Shown here: positions 43,501 through 52,458 of the stretch, one piece after another
How positions within the stretch are numbered: the first letter of the stretch is position 1
Layout: every line of letters starts with the position of its first letter
Origin: Limnochorda pilosa
GTDB lineage: Bacteria; Bacillota; Limnochordia; Limnochordales; Limnochordaceae
Length of the DNA: 64,000 nt
Direction of reading: 5' to 3'
Assembly: GCF_001544015.1 (NCBI RefSeq)
Contig: NZ_AP014924.1
Location: 3,162,001 to 3,226,000, forward strand
Position numbers and translations under genes: made by a program
The notes under the pieces: model-generated
Databases searched by the model: none
What the model saw: only the letters and a program-made list of their open reading frames with translations
What the model was told of the DNA's origin: nothing

Positions 43501-44243
43501 ACCACCGCCCTGGCGCCCTGGCGCGACTGCTGCTCTCCCTGGCCTTTGCGGCGGCGGCCTTCCAGGTGGAAAGGATCCAGGGCCTGCTCTGGCTGGGCGG
43601 CATCGCCGCCCTGGCCGCGTGGGTCGGGCGGGTGCCCCCGCGCCGGCTGGCGCGCACCCTCCTCCCCGTCCTTCCCTTCGCGGCGCTGGCGGCCCTCCAT
43701 CCTCTGCTGGCAGCCGGCCTGGCCCCCGCCAGCGCCCTGGACGGTTCAGGCGGTGTGGCAGCCGCGGGTCCGGCCCGGGCTGTGCTCGCGCCGGGCCGCC
43801 TCTTGCTGCTCGTGGCCGGGGGCGGGTTGGCCTCCCTCACCACGCCGGCGCCCCGGCTCCTGGAGGCCTGGGAGCAGCTCTTGCGCCCCGCGCGCCGCCT
43901 GGGCCTGCCGGTCCGCGACCTGGTCTGGACCACCGCTCTGGCCCTCGGGTTTCTCCCCCTCCTGCGGGAGGAGGTCTCCCGGGTGATCCTGGCCCAGAGG
44001 GCTCGGGGGTCCGGAGTGCGCCGGTGCGGCTGGAAGGGCCGGGCCCGGGCGCTCCTGGCCGTGGTGGTGCCCGTCGCGGCCCGGGCCTTGCGGCGGTCCG
44101 AGGAGCTCGGCGCGGCCCTGGACGCCCGGGGCTTCCGCGCCGCCCGCGACCCCGACCCCCGCCGGCGCCCCTGGTGCCTGGCCGACTTCGTGGTCGTGGT
44201 CCCCGGCCTTGCCCTCCTGGCCTGGGTCGCGTGGCGTTACTGA
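43497..44243 (+). CDS. ecfT: ECF transporter transmembrane coupling protein
   Basis: The 248-residue membrane protein has about four or five transmembrane helices and the two cytoplasmic A-R-G coupling motifs, AQRARGSG (about residues 164-171) and DARGFR (about residues 206-211), which contact the two ATPases. It completes a four-protein biotin ECF transporter encoded next to birA. GTG overlaps the ecfA2 stop. Its 3' end overlaps the convergent M20 peptidase gene by 7 nt. Confidence 0.92.
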   Translation: MNHRPGALARLLLSLAFAAAAFQVERIQGLLWLGGIAALAAWVGRVPPRRLARTLLPVLPFAALAALHPLLAAGLAPASALDGSGGVAAAGPARAVLAPGRLLLLVAGGGLASLTTPAPRLLEAWEQLLRPARRLGLPVRDLVWTTALALGFLPLLREEVSRVILAQRARGSGVRRCGWKGRARALLAVVVPVAARALRRSEELGAALDARGFRAARDPDPRRRPWCLADFVVVVPGLALLAWVAWRY

Positions 44244-45631
44244 GGCCGCCCCTTCAGGAGTCCATCCTCTGCGTCGAAGCCCGCCAGCAACCGCACCACG
44301 TGCTCGATGCCCCGCCAGTAGTCTCCAAGCCGGATGTGCTCATCGGGCGCATGCGGTCCCGACCCGTGGTAGGCAACCCCGGGCCCGTTCACCACCGGCA
44401 GCCCGAGCGTGTCCACGAAGAGCGCGGCCGGGCCCGTTCCGGCCGATCGGGGTTTCAGGATGGGATCCACGCCGTAGGTCTCCCGCGCCGCGGCCGCCAC
44501 CCGCTCCACCAGGGGATGGTCCAGGGGCGACTGGCCCGGGTCCTCGGACCCGCCGTCCACGACGCGCACGTCGCGAAAGCCCCGCCGCGCCAGGTGATGC
44601 TCCAGCTTCCGCAGGCAGTCCGATGCGGACTGGTTCGGAACCAGGCGGAAGTCCACCCGGGCCCGCGCCTCCGACGGGAGCACGGTCTTGCTGCCAGGTC
44701 CGGCGTAACCGGCGAAGATGCCGCTCACGTTACACGTGGGCTCCACGAAGAGCGCCCGGGGCGCGGTCCGGCCCTGGCGCCGGCTCTCGAGCTCGACGAG
44801 CCCCCACGCCTGGGCGAGGGCGCCCTCGTCAAGGGGGTAGGCGTCGACCAGACTCAGCTCCTCCGGCGACGGCGGCCGGACCCGGTCGTAGAAGCCGTCC
44901 ACCAGGATCCGGCCGCTGCCGGGGTCGTAAAGGGTCCGCAGCGCCTCCAGCAGGTGCCACACGGGATTGGGCGCCAGGCCGGCCAGGCTGGAATGGAGGT
45001 CTTCCCTGGGACCCCGAACCACCAGCTCCACGTAGAGCATCCCCTTGCAGCCGGCCTCCACCTCCAGGCGGCCGTGGGCACCGATCTCGCCCCCTTCCCA
45101 GAGACACCCGTCGGCCTGGAGCTGCCGCCGGTGGGCCGAAAGGAGCCTGCCGAGGCCGGGGCTTCCCACCTCTTCGCCGCCCTCCACCAGGAAGATCACG
45201 TTCACGGGGATCCCGCCCGCCACCTGCTGCAGAAGCTCCACCGCGTGGAGCCGGGCGAGGAGCGCGCCCTTGTCGTCCGCGACGCCCCGGGCGTGGAGGC
45301 GGTCTCCCGCCAGGCGCGGCTCGAAGGGAGGGCTTGTCCAGCGCTCCAGCGGTTCGGGGGGCTGGACGTCGTAGTGGTTGTAGAAGAGGAGGGTCACCGG
45401 GGCGCCACGCTCCAGCCGCCCGTAGATCACGGGGAAGGCTCCCGGGCCGTGCCACCACTCCACCTCGGCCCCGAGCCGCTCCAGGGTGCGCGAGACCAGC
45501 CCCGCCATGGCCTCCATGCCTTCGCCCGTCGCAGCCACGCTGGGTTGCCGGCAGTAGGCGAGGAGCTCCTGAAGGAACAGCTCCTTCCGCCCGGCAAGGC
45601 CTCCCAGCGCCGCGTCCGCGAGACGTGCCAT
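44237..45631 (-). CDS. M20-family metallopeptidase/amidohydrolase
   Basis: The 464-residue enzyme has the two-metal motifs of M20 dipeptidases: His-Asp in NHYDVQP (about residues 84-90), Asp in GVADDKG, the catalytic Glu pair in EGGEEVGS, and His in GPHAPDEH near the C-terminus. The inserted dimerisation domain is present. Such enzymes split dipeptides or acylated amino acids in the cytosol. AAGGGGG lies 8 bases before the ATG. Confidence 0.9.
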   Translation of the reverse strand: MARLADAALGGLAGRKELFLQELLAYCRQPSVAATGEGMEAMAGLVSRTLERLGAEVEWWHGPGAFPVIYGRLERGAPVTLLFYNHYDVQPPEPLERWTSPPFEPRLAGDRLHARGVADDKGALLARLHAVELLQQVAGGIPVNVIFLVEGGEEVGSPGLGRLLSAHRRQLQADGCLWEGGEIGAHGRLEVEAGCKGMLYVELVVRGPREDLHSSLAGLAPNPVWHLLEALRTLYDPGSGRILVDGFYDRVRPPSPEELSLVDAYPLDEGALAQAWGLVELESRRQGRTAPRALFVEPTCNVSGIFAGYAGPGSKTVLPSEARARVDFRLVPNQSASDCLRKLEHHLARRGFRDVRVVDGGSEDPGQSPLDHPLVERVAAAARETYGVDPILKPRSAGTGPAALFVDTLGLPVVNGPGVAYHGSGPHAPDEHIRLGDYWRGIEHVVRLLAGFDAEDGLLKGRPQ

Positions 45632-45725
45632 CCTCCCAGCCCCCTTCCGGCCGGTACCTTCCTCCCGCCTGGCAGGCCTTCCTCCCCAGCAGCGGCCCCG
45701 TGTGTCCAGCCCCGGACGGCACCGA

Positions 45726-46792
45726 TCAGGCGCCGATGCTGGCCACGTCCACCGCTTCCCCCGTAGCGGCGGACCGGTAGGCGGCTACCGTCACCCGCAG
45801 CCCCGCGGCCAGCTCCCGCAGCGCCCGCCGGTCGCCCCGCCGCAGGGCCGCCAGCGCGGCGTCCAGGCCTGCCCCTGGGTCCGGCGGCCGCGCCGGCAGC
45901 TTGAGCTCCGCCGCCTCGCCCGGCAGCAGGTCCGGCGTGTGCAACCAGAGGGTGCCGGTCTCGTCCAGCCGGAGGCTCCCCGCGGCCCCGGTGAGCTCCA
46001 CGGACGGCCGGGGATGGTCCCCCCACGCCAGCCTGGCCGTGCACCATCCCTGGGTGCAGCGCACGTGCACCCACGCCACGTCCTCGACGCCCAGGGGGCG
46101 CAGGAGGCTGGCCAGCGCCGCCGTCACCGACAGGGGTTCCCCCAAGAGGCCGGGGAGTTGCCCGAAGACGGGGGGCCCAGCCGAAGCAGGACCCCGCCCG
46201 CGGCGGCGCGGGGATCCGTGGAGGCGCCGGGGTCCCCGGGCCCCCGGTCTCGCGCAGGATCCTGCTCGGCCCGGACCTCCAGGAGACGCGGGGGTCCCAC
46301 CATCCCCTTCCCGGCCGCGTGGAGCACCCGCCTCAGGCGGGGGGAGGGCGCCAGCGACCCCACGGGCAGGAGCATGGCCTCGCCTTCCCCGCCGCGCCGC
46401 ACCAGATCCTCCAGGGCCGTGGGATCGGGAGGTGGAGGGCTCGCCAGGAGGACGTGCCGGCCCGCCTGGAGGCAGGCCCGTACCAGCGGCGGGACCCGGG
46501 CGGGCGGCGCCATCAGGTGGACCGCCTCCACCGCGTCCTGCCGCAGCAGCCCCTCCACATCGAGGACGGGTGCTGCCCCCGGCGCCCGCGCCGCCGGTTC
46601 GAGGACGTCGCCCCCCATGGCGACGAGGCGGCCGTTGCGGGCGTGCGCCCACGCGGCCAGGGCCTCGCGCCAGGGACCCTCCTCGGCCCAGAGGGCGACG
46701 TTCACGTGCGGGATGGCTTCCCAGAGATAGGCCAGGGGCCTCGTCCTTTCCGGAAGGGGGGTTCGGTAGGAAGTCCGGGCTTCCCTGACCAA
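45726..46792 (-). pseudogene. Gfo/Idh/MocA-like oxidoreductase split by a -1 frameshift
   Basis: Two frames together give one protein of about 355 residues. The first, from TTG 46792, has a divergent Rossmann-like part ending GGVLLRLGPP; the second continues VFGQLPGLLGEPLSVTAALAS and ends AYRSAATGEAVDVASIG, a usual ending of Gfo/Idh/MocA dehydrogenases. They join at a run of six G on the plus strand (46170-46175), where one extra base, or a -1 slip on G-GGC-CCC, would restore GPPVFGQ. The glycine-rich cofactor loop is poorly conserved, so activity is doubtful even if the frame is restored. It could be an assembly error, a decaying gene or programmed frameshifting. Confidence 0.7.
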
Positions 46793-46828
46793 TAGTCCTC
46801 AAGGGAGAGCCGCGGGAGGGATGCTGTT

Positions 46829-47905
46829 GTGATCGGAGCCTGCATCATGGCCGGCGGGCAGGGCGAGCGGTTCTGGCCGGCGAGCCGCCGGAAGTACCCG
46901 AAGCAGTTCCTGCCCCTCCTGGACGGCAAGAGCCCGCTCCAGGAGACGGTGGCGAGGTTGGAAGCGCTGATCCCCCTGGAACAGACGTATGTGGTGACCA
47001 CCGAGTCCTATGCTGAGCAGGCAAGGGAGCAGCTTCCCGAGCTTCCCGAGGAGAACCTGATCCTGGAGCCCGTGGGCCGGAACACGGCGGCCTGCATCGG
47101 GTTGGCGGCGGTGGTGATGGCGGAACGTCTGGGCGGCGACGCGGTGATGGCCGTGCTTCCCGCCGACCACTGGGTTCGCCCCGTGGACGCCTTCCAGGAG
47201 GTCCTTACCGCGGCCATGCAGGCGGCCGCGCAGGACGACTGGCTGGTGACCCTGGGCATCCGGCCCAGCCGGCCCGAGACGGGGTACGGGTACATCCGCC
47301 ACGGCTCCGAACGGCTGCTGGTGAACGGGGCCCCGGCGTACCTGGTGGAGGCGTTCGTGGAGAAACCGAGCCGTGAACGGGCCCAGCGCTACCTGAGCGA
47401 CGGCCGCTACCTCTGGAACAGCGGTATCTTCGCCTGGCGGGTGGCCACCATCCTCGACCAGCTCCAGCGCCACCTGCCTGAGATCCACGAACCGCTGGAG
47501 GCCGTGCGGCCCGCGGTGGGCACCCCCCGTTTCTGGGAAGTGGTGCAGCGGGTCTATCCGGGCCTTCCGGCCATCTCCATCGACTACGGCGTCATGGAGC
47601 GGGCCGAGCGCATCCTCGTCTTCCCCGGAAGCTTCGCCTGGGACGACCTGGGGAGCTGGCCTGCGCTGACCAGGGTCTTTCCCACCGATGCCGCGGGCAA
47701 CCTAACGCGCGGCAAGGTGGTACTCGAGGACGTGCGCGGCTCCATCGTCCACGCCAACGGCAAGTTGATCGCCGCCCTCGGGGTGAAGGACCTGGTCGTG
47801 GTGGAGACCGAGGAGGCCATCCTCGTCTGCGAGCGCGAGCGGGCGCAGGAGCTGCGCCGGTTGGTGGAAAGGATCGCCGAGGAAGGGTACGAGTCGTACC
47901 TGTGA
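46829..47905 (+). CDS. manC: Mannose-1-phosphate guanylyltransferase
   Basis: The 358-residue enzyme makes GDP-mannose from GTP and mannose-1-phosphate. The nucleotidyltransferase signature MAGGQGERFWPASRRKYPKQFL is complete, with FVEKPS, the ADHWVR metal site and SIDYGVMERA. It lacks the C-terminal isomerase domain of bifunctional forms. GGGAGGG is 8 bases before the GTG. It precedes a glycosyltransferase gene on the same strand by 288 bases, so GDP-mannose may feed that enzyme. Confidence 0.95.
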   Translation: MIGACIMAGGQGERFWPASRRKYPKQFLPLLDGKSPLQETVARLEALIPLEQTYVVTTESYAEQAREQLPELPEENLILEPVGRNTAACIGLAAVVMAERLGGDAVMAVLPADHWVRPVDAFQEVLTAAMQAAAQDDWLVTLGIRPSRPETGYGYIRHGSERLLVNGAPAYLVEAFVEKPSRERAQRYLSDGRYLWNSGIFAWRVATILDQLQRHLPEIHEPLEAVRPAVGTPRFWEVVQRVYPGLPAISIDYGVMERAERILVFPGSFAWDDLGSWPALTRVFPTDAAGNLTRGKVVLEDVRGSIVHANGKLIAALGVKDLVVVETEEAILVCERERAQELRRLVERIAEEGYESYL

Positions 47906-47943
47906 GCCACAGCCGGCTCGGGCCGGCCCCGGGCGAGTAGGGT

Positions 47944-47973
47944 TTGTCCCATGTTGGCTCTTTCTGGTACAAT
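47944..47973 (+). promoter_or_regulatory. Predicted promoter of the glycosyltransferase gene
   Basis: TTGTCC (47944-47949) and TACAAT (47968-47973) are 18 bases apart, with TG before the -10. The transcript would have a leader of about 215 nt. No known riboswitch was recognised in that leader. Confidence 0.55.
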
Positions 47974-48193
47974 GAGGCTTGCCAGGTCGACCGGACCCAG
48001 CGTTTCCCCTTTCTTCCATCGGACGTCCTCCCGTCGTGGGGAGGCCACTCGCTGCCATGAACAACCTCCACGTCGGCCGCCTGCATCGGTGCGGCAGCCG
48101 GCGCGGCGCGGGGTCGGGTCGCCTGGGCAGGCCATGCCTTCCCGGGCGGGTCTGGTCCCGCCGCGGCGGCACATCGCGAAAGGAGATTGTGAA

Positions 48194-49504
48194 ATGGCGC
48201 GTGCGGTCTGCTTCGTCAGCACCTATCCCCCCAGGCAATGTGGCATCGCCACCTTCACCCGTGACCTGATCCAAGGCCTGCAACGGGCTACGCCCGCCGG
48301 GACGGTGCGGGCGCGGGTCCTGGCCATGGGCGACGGCGCCCGCTACCCGTACCCGTCCGAGGTGGCCCGGGAGATCCCCGAGGCGGATCCGGCGGCCTAC
48401 CCGGAGGCGGCCAGGGTCATCAACGCCTCGTGCGACGTCGTCTCCCTCCAGCACGAGTACGGGATCTTTGGCGGCGAGCACGGGGCGCACGTCCTCCACC
48501 TGATCCGCGCCCTGGAGCGGCCCCTGATCACCACCCTGCACACGGTGCTTCCCGATCCGAACCGCCAGGAGCTCCGGATCCTCCAGGAGCTGGCGCGCCG
48601 GTCTGAGCGGGTGGTGGTGATGAGCCGCGCGGCCCTCCCGATCCTCGCCCAGCGGTACCGGGTGCCGGTCTCGAAGATCCGCCTGATCCGGCACGGTGCA
48701 CCCAGCCTGCCCTTCGATCCCACTGCCAAGGCGCGCCTGGGCCTGGAGGGGCGCATGGTCGTCTCCACCTTCGGTCTCATCGGGCCCGGCAAGGGCCTGG
48801 AGTATGCGATCGAGGCGGTGGGGCGGCTGCGGATCGTGCACCCGGAGGTCCTCTACCTGGTGCTGGGGCGCACGCACCCCCGGCTCCTCACGGGGGAGGG
48901 GTCCGGCTACCGCCGGCGCCTGGAGGAGCGGGTGCGGGACCTTCACCTGGAAGATCACGTCCGCTTCGTGGACCGTTTCCTGAGCCGCGGGGAGATCGCC
49001 CTCTACCTTTCGGCGACCGACGCGTACCTCACCCCCTACCCGGGCCGGAACCAGATTTCCAGCGGCACGCTCACCTACGCCCTGGCCGCGGGGCGTGCCA
49101 TCGTCTCCACTCCCTATCTCTACGCCCAGGACGTCCTGGGCGACGGCCGGGGCCTCCTGGTCCCCTTCTCCGACGCCGACGCCCTGGCCGGTGGGTTGCA
49201 GCGGCTCCTGGAGGAGCCTGGGCTCCTCCAAACCCTGCAGCACCGCGCGCGGGCCTTCGGAAAGCAGCTCTCGTGGCCGGCGGTGGCCATGCAGTACCTG
49301 GACGTGTTCCGCGAGGTGGCGGCCGAGCCCGAAGGGCGAGAGACGGTCCCGGCCCCGGGCGCGGGGCCGGTGCGGGCGCCGGTGCCGGCGGGTAGGGTCG
49401 CTCGCCCCGTGCCGTTGCCGGCGGCCCCGGCCACCATGGGCACCGAGAGGGGGGAGGCCGGTGGCCGTCGCGCCGGACGACCATCGGGTCTGGCCGCCCC
49501 TTAA
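48194..49504 (+). CDS. Family 4 glycosyltransferase (GT-B fold)
   Basis: The 436-residue protein opens with VCFVSTYPPRQCGIATFTRDL, has LQHEYGIFGGEHG, FGLIGPGKGLEYAIEA and a donor-binding region with GRNQISSGTLTYALAAGRAIVSTPY. This arrangement fits retaining GT4 enzymes. Donor and acceptor are not determined, but GDP-mannose is plausible because manC lies just upstream. The C-terminal 60 residues are Pro/Gly/Arg-rich and probably disordered. AAAGGAGA lies 7 bases before the ATG. The next gene starts inside its end. Confidence 0.87.
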   Translation: MARAVCFVSTYPPRQCGIATFTRDLIQGLQRATPAGTVRARVLAMGDGARYPYPSEVAREIPEADPAAYPEAARVINASCDVVSLQHEYGIFGGEHGAHVLHLIRALERPLITTLHTVLPDPNRQELRILQELARRSERVVVMSRAALPILAQRYRVPVSKIRLIRHGAPSLPFDPTAKARLGLEGRMVVSTFGLIGPGKGLEYAIEAVGRLRIVHPEVLYLVLGRTHPRLLTGEGSGYRRRLEERVRDLHLEDHVRFVDRFLSRGEIALYLSATDAYLTPYPGRNQISSGTLTYALAAGRAIVSTPYLYAQDVLGDGRGLLVPFSDADALAGGLQRLLEEPGLLQTLQHRARAFGKQLSWPAVAMQYLDVFREVAAEPEGRETVPAPGAGPVRAPVPAGRVARPVPLPAAPATMGTERGEAGGRRAGRPSGLAAP

Positions 49505-50543
49505 GCTCGACCACCTTCGGCGGCTGACGGACAGCACCGGACTGCTGGAACACAGCTGGGGAGCCGTCCCCAACCCGATCGAGGGCTACACGGTGGACGA
49601 CAACGCGCGGGCCCTCGCGCTGGCGGCTCGTTTGCAGGCCGTGGGTGAGGGAGAGGGTCTCGGCCTCGCCATCCGGTACCTGAGCTTCCTGCTGTACGCC
49701 GTCCTGCCCGACGGCCGGTTCCACAACGACGTGGCGTACGACCGGTCCTACGAGGACGCGGTGGGCGCCGAGGACACTCAGGGGCGCGCCGCCTGGGGCC
49801 TGGGCGAGCTCCTGGCCGTCTTCGGGGGAAGCCCCGTTGAGCTGCCGTCCCGCCGGTTGTTGGCGGGCCTCTGGCCTCACCTGTCCCGTCTCTCCGCCCC
49901 GCGGGCCCAGGCGTACGCCCTGCTGGGCCTCGGGGCCGTGGCAGAGACGGGCGATCCCCTGGCCGGGCCCGCCCGAGAGCTCCTCCCGGCCCTGGCGGGT
50001 CACCTGGAGGCGCTCTACGACGCGACCCACGACGGGGAGTGGCGCTGGTTCGAGGACCGGCTCGCGTACGCCAACGCCCGGCTGCCCCAGGGCCTCCTGA
50101 CGGCGGCACGGATCGCGGGCGACGACGGATGGGGCGCGAAAGGCCTGGAGAGCCTTTCCTTCCTCTGGGAGCTCCTCTGGCAGGACGACCACCTGGAGCT
50201 CGTGGGCAATCGGGGATGGCACCGCCGCGGCGGCGCCATGGCCCGTTTCGATCAGCAACCCCTGGATGCGGCGGCCATGGTGGAGGCCTGCCTGGCAGCC
50301 CACGAGTTCACCCGCGACCCCGAGTGGTACCGCCGCGCGGTGCTGGCCTTCGAGTGGTTCCTGGGGCGGAACGCCATCGGCCAGCCCCTCTACCACCCCG
50401 AGACGGGCGGGTGCCGCGACGGGCTCCAGCCCGACCGCGTCAACGCCAACGAGGGGGCCGAGTCGACCCTCTCCTACCTCCTAGCGCGCCTTGCGCTCGA
50501 GCGCAGCCGCGCGCCGGGGGGTGCGCAGGCCGACTCCGCCTGA
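49461..50543 (+). CDS. Predicted six-hairpin (alpha/alpha barrel) carbohydrate-related protein
   Basis: The 360-residue protein is composed of repeated helix pairs, with TVDDNARALALAARL near the start and AESTLSYLLARLALE near the end, consistent with an alpha/alpha six-barrel glycosidase-like fold. A true catalytic acid cannot be assigned. The GTG start lies 44 bases inside the glycosyltransferase gene, and the products are likely co-expressed; similar proteins are often fused or adjacent to GT4 enzymes. Its 3' end overlaps the convergent gltD gene by 63 bases. Specific function unknown. Confidence 0.68.
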   Translation: MAVAPDDHRVWPPLKLDHLRRLTDSTGLLEHSWGAVPNPIEGYTVDDNARALALAARLQAVGEGEGLGLAIRYLSFLLYAVLPDGRFHNDVAYDRSYEDAVGAEDTQGRAAWGLGELLAVFGGSPVELPSRRLLAGLWPHLSRLSAPRAQAYALLGLGAVAETGDPLAGPARELLPALAGHLEALYDATHDGEWRWFEDRLAYANARLPQGLLTAARIAGDDGWGAKGLESLSFLWELLWQDDHLELVGNRGWHRRGGAMARFDQQPLDAAAMVEACLAAHEFTRDPEWYRRAVLAFEWFLGRNAIGQPLYHPETGGCRDGLQPDRVNANEGAESTLSYLLARLALERSRAPGGAQADSA

Positions 50544-52004
50544 GACCGGGACCGCTTCGGGCGCCGGGGGCCACGGGGCTTCCCCGACCGCCCGGGCCCC
50601 CAGGTACCGCTCGATGGCGGCCGACGCCTTCCGGGCGGCGGCCACCGCGTGGATGACGGTGTTGGCCCCCGTCACGCAGTCGCCCCCCGCGAAGACGCCG
50701 GGGCGGCTGGTGGCACCCGTCTCCTCATCCACCACCAGGCCTCCCCACGAGGTGGCCTCGAGCCGCCCGCCTTCCACCAGCAACCGTTCGGGCGCGTAGC
50801 CGATGGCCAGGATCACCGTGTCCACCGGCACCACATGCTCGCTGCCCTCGACGGGAACGGGCCGCGGGCGCCCGGAGCGATCGGGTTCTCCCAGGCGCAT
50901 GCGGATCAGCTCCATGGCCTGGAGCCGGCCCTGGTCGTCGCCGATGAACCGGGTTGGGTTGACCAGGTACTGGAAGCGGACGCCTTCCAGGCGGGCGTGC
51001 TCCACCTCGATGGGGCGCGAGGGGCTCTGCTCCTCAGCACGCCGGTAGACCACCGACACCTCCTGGGCCCCCAGGCGGACCGCGGTGCGGGCGGCGTCCA
51101 TGGCCGTGTTGCCCGCACCGACCACGGCCACCCGGCGGCCCACTGCGGGCGGGGCCAGCTGCTCGGCAGGCAGGCGGCCGCCCAGGCGGTCGGCCATACG
51201 GGCCGCCTGCGCCCGCATGAGGAAGTCCTTGGCGGTCCAGACGCCCTCCAGGTCCTCTCCGGGCACGCCCATGGTGGACGCCTCGTTGGCCCCGGTGCCG
51301 ATGAAGACCGCGTCGTACTCCTCCAGGAGTTGGTCCAGGGAGACGTCCTCCCCCACCCGCACGCCGGTCCGGATCTCCACCCCAAGCTGCCGGATGCGCT
51401 CCACCTCCCGGTCGATGACCGGCTGGGGCAACACGTACTCGGGGATGCCGTAGGTCATCACACCCCCAGGGACCGCCCAGCTCTCGAACACGGTCACCCC
51501 GTACCCTTTCCGCCCCAGGAAGTGGCTCACCGCCAGCCCGGCAGGACCGGCGCCGACCACGGCCACCCGCTCGGGGCGCGGCCGGGCGCCGGGGGCCCGG
51601 AGTTCCACCTGGTCCAGGTGCTCCAGCGCCCAATCGGCGAAAAAGCGCTCGAGCGCGCCGATCTTGATGGGATCCCCCCGCTTGGCCATGACGCAGAAGC
51701 CCTCGCACTGGTTCTCCCAGGCGCAGACCCGGCCGGTGCACGCGGGCAGGGCGTTCCGGGTCCAGTCCAGCTCCGCGGCCTCCGCCAGCTCCCCTTCCGC
51801 CAGGTGGTCGATGAAGTCGCGGATCGGGTTGCCGTTGGGGCAGCCGTCCTGGCAGGACGGCGTGGGGCACTGGAGGCACCGTTGGGCCTCCAGCACCGCC
51901 TCCTCGTAGGCGTACCCCTGGTTCACCTCGGCGAAGCTCGTGGCGCGCTCTTCCACGGGAAGCTGGTGCGCGGGCACCTGCTGCCAGTTGACCTTCCGTC
52001 CCAC
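50481..52004 (-). CDS. gltD: Glutamate synthase small subunit-like flavoprotein
   Basis: The 507-residue protein has the N-terminal cysteine clusters for two 4Fe-4S centres (CLQCPTPSCQDGC, then CTGRVCAWENQCEGFC), an FAD site (VGAGPAGLAVSH), an NADPH site (VGAGNTAMDAAR), and the terminal GGDCVTGANTVIHAV. It feeds electrons from NADPH. The large subunit gltB is not in the window, so it may serve another acceptor such as an NfnA- or SudB-like partner. The start is GTG 52004 with AAGGGGG upstream. Confidence 0.9.
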   Translation of the reverse strand: MGRKVNWQQVPAHQLPVEERATSFAEVNQGYAYEEAVLEAQRCLQCPTPSCQDGCPNGNPIRDFIDHLAEGELAEAAELDWTRNALPACTGRVCAWENQCEGFCVMAKRGDPIKIGALERFFADWALEHLDQVELRAPGARPRPERVAVVGAGPAGLAVSHFLGRKGYGVTVFESWAVPGGVMTYGIPEYVLPQPVIDREVERIRQLGVEIRTGVRVGEDVSLDQLLEEYDAVFIGTGANEASTMGVPGEDLEGVWTAKDFLMRAQAARMADRLGGRLPAEQLAPPAVGRRVAVVGAGNTAMDAARTAVRLGAQEVSVVYRRAEEQSPSRPIEVEHARLEGVRFQYLVNPTRFIGDDQGRLQAMELIRMRLGEPDRSGRPRPVPVEGSEHVVPVDTVILAIGYAPERLLVEGGRLEATSWGGLVVDEETGATSRPGVFAGGDCVTGANTVIHAVAAARKASAAIERYLGARAVGEAPWPPAPEAVPVSGGVGLRTPRRAAALERKAR

Positions 52005-52131
52005 GTCGAGACGCCCCCTTGCCGGTGCGGGCGATGCCCTCTCATCGCCCGCCTGCGAAACCCCTCACTTTCACACTCTTCGCTGCGCTCACCCTCCACC
52101 CTCCCCGCGGCGGGGACAGGAGGATGGGTCC

Positions 52132-52335
52132 TCAGGCGCCCAGGCCCAGCAGCTCCCAGAGCATGGCCAGCACCACGGCCAGCCCCATCGCCCCCACCAC
52201 GGCCGTGGGCACCCGGCGATCGACCCTCTTCAGGAGATCCGGAGCGGCGACGGCCACCACCGCGGTCACCAGCGCCCCGGCCAGCAAGACGATGAGGCTG
52301 GCTCCCAAGGTTGCGAGCAGAGCCGGAACAGGCAT
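52132..52335 (-). CDS. 67-residue protein with two membrane segments
   Basis: The ATG at 52335 follows GGGAGGAAGGGAG and opens a 67-codon frame. The product has hydrophobic helices about residues 4-30 and 41-66, joined by a basic loop (KRVDRRVPT). No family is recognised. It lies between the pst operon and gltD on the same strand and could be a small transport accessory or a lineage-specific membrane protein. Confidence 0.55.
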   Translation of the reverse strand: MPVPALLATLGASLIVLLAGALVTAVVAVAAPDLLKRVDRRVPTAVVGAMGLAVVLAMLWELLGLGA

Positions 52336-52458
52336 GGCTCCCTTCCTCCCCGAACGGCGGCACACCGGGACGGACACCCCGGTGGTGCGCCTGCTGCTTC
52401 TGATACTCCATTCGACCTGGCCGATCCGGACCCTGCCCGCGCCCGCCGGCGCTGCCGA

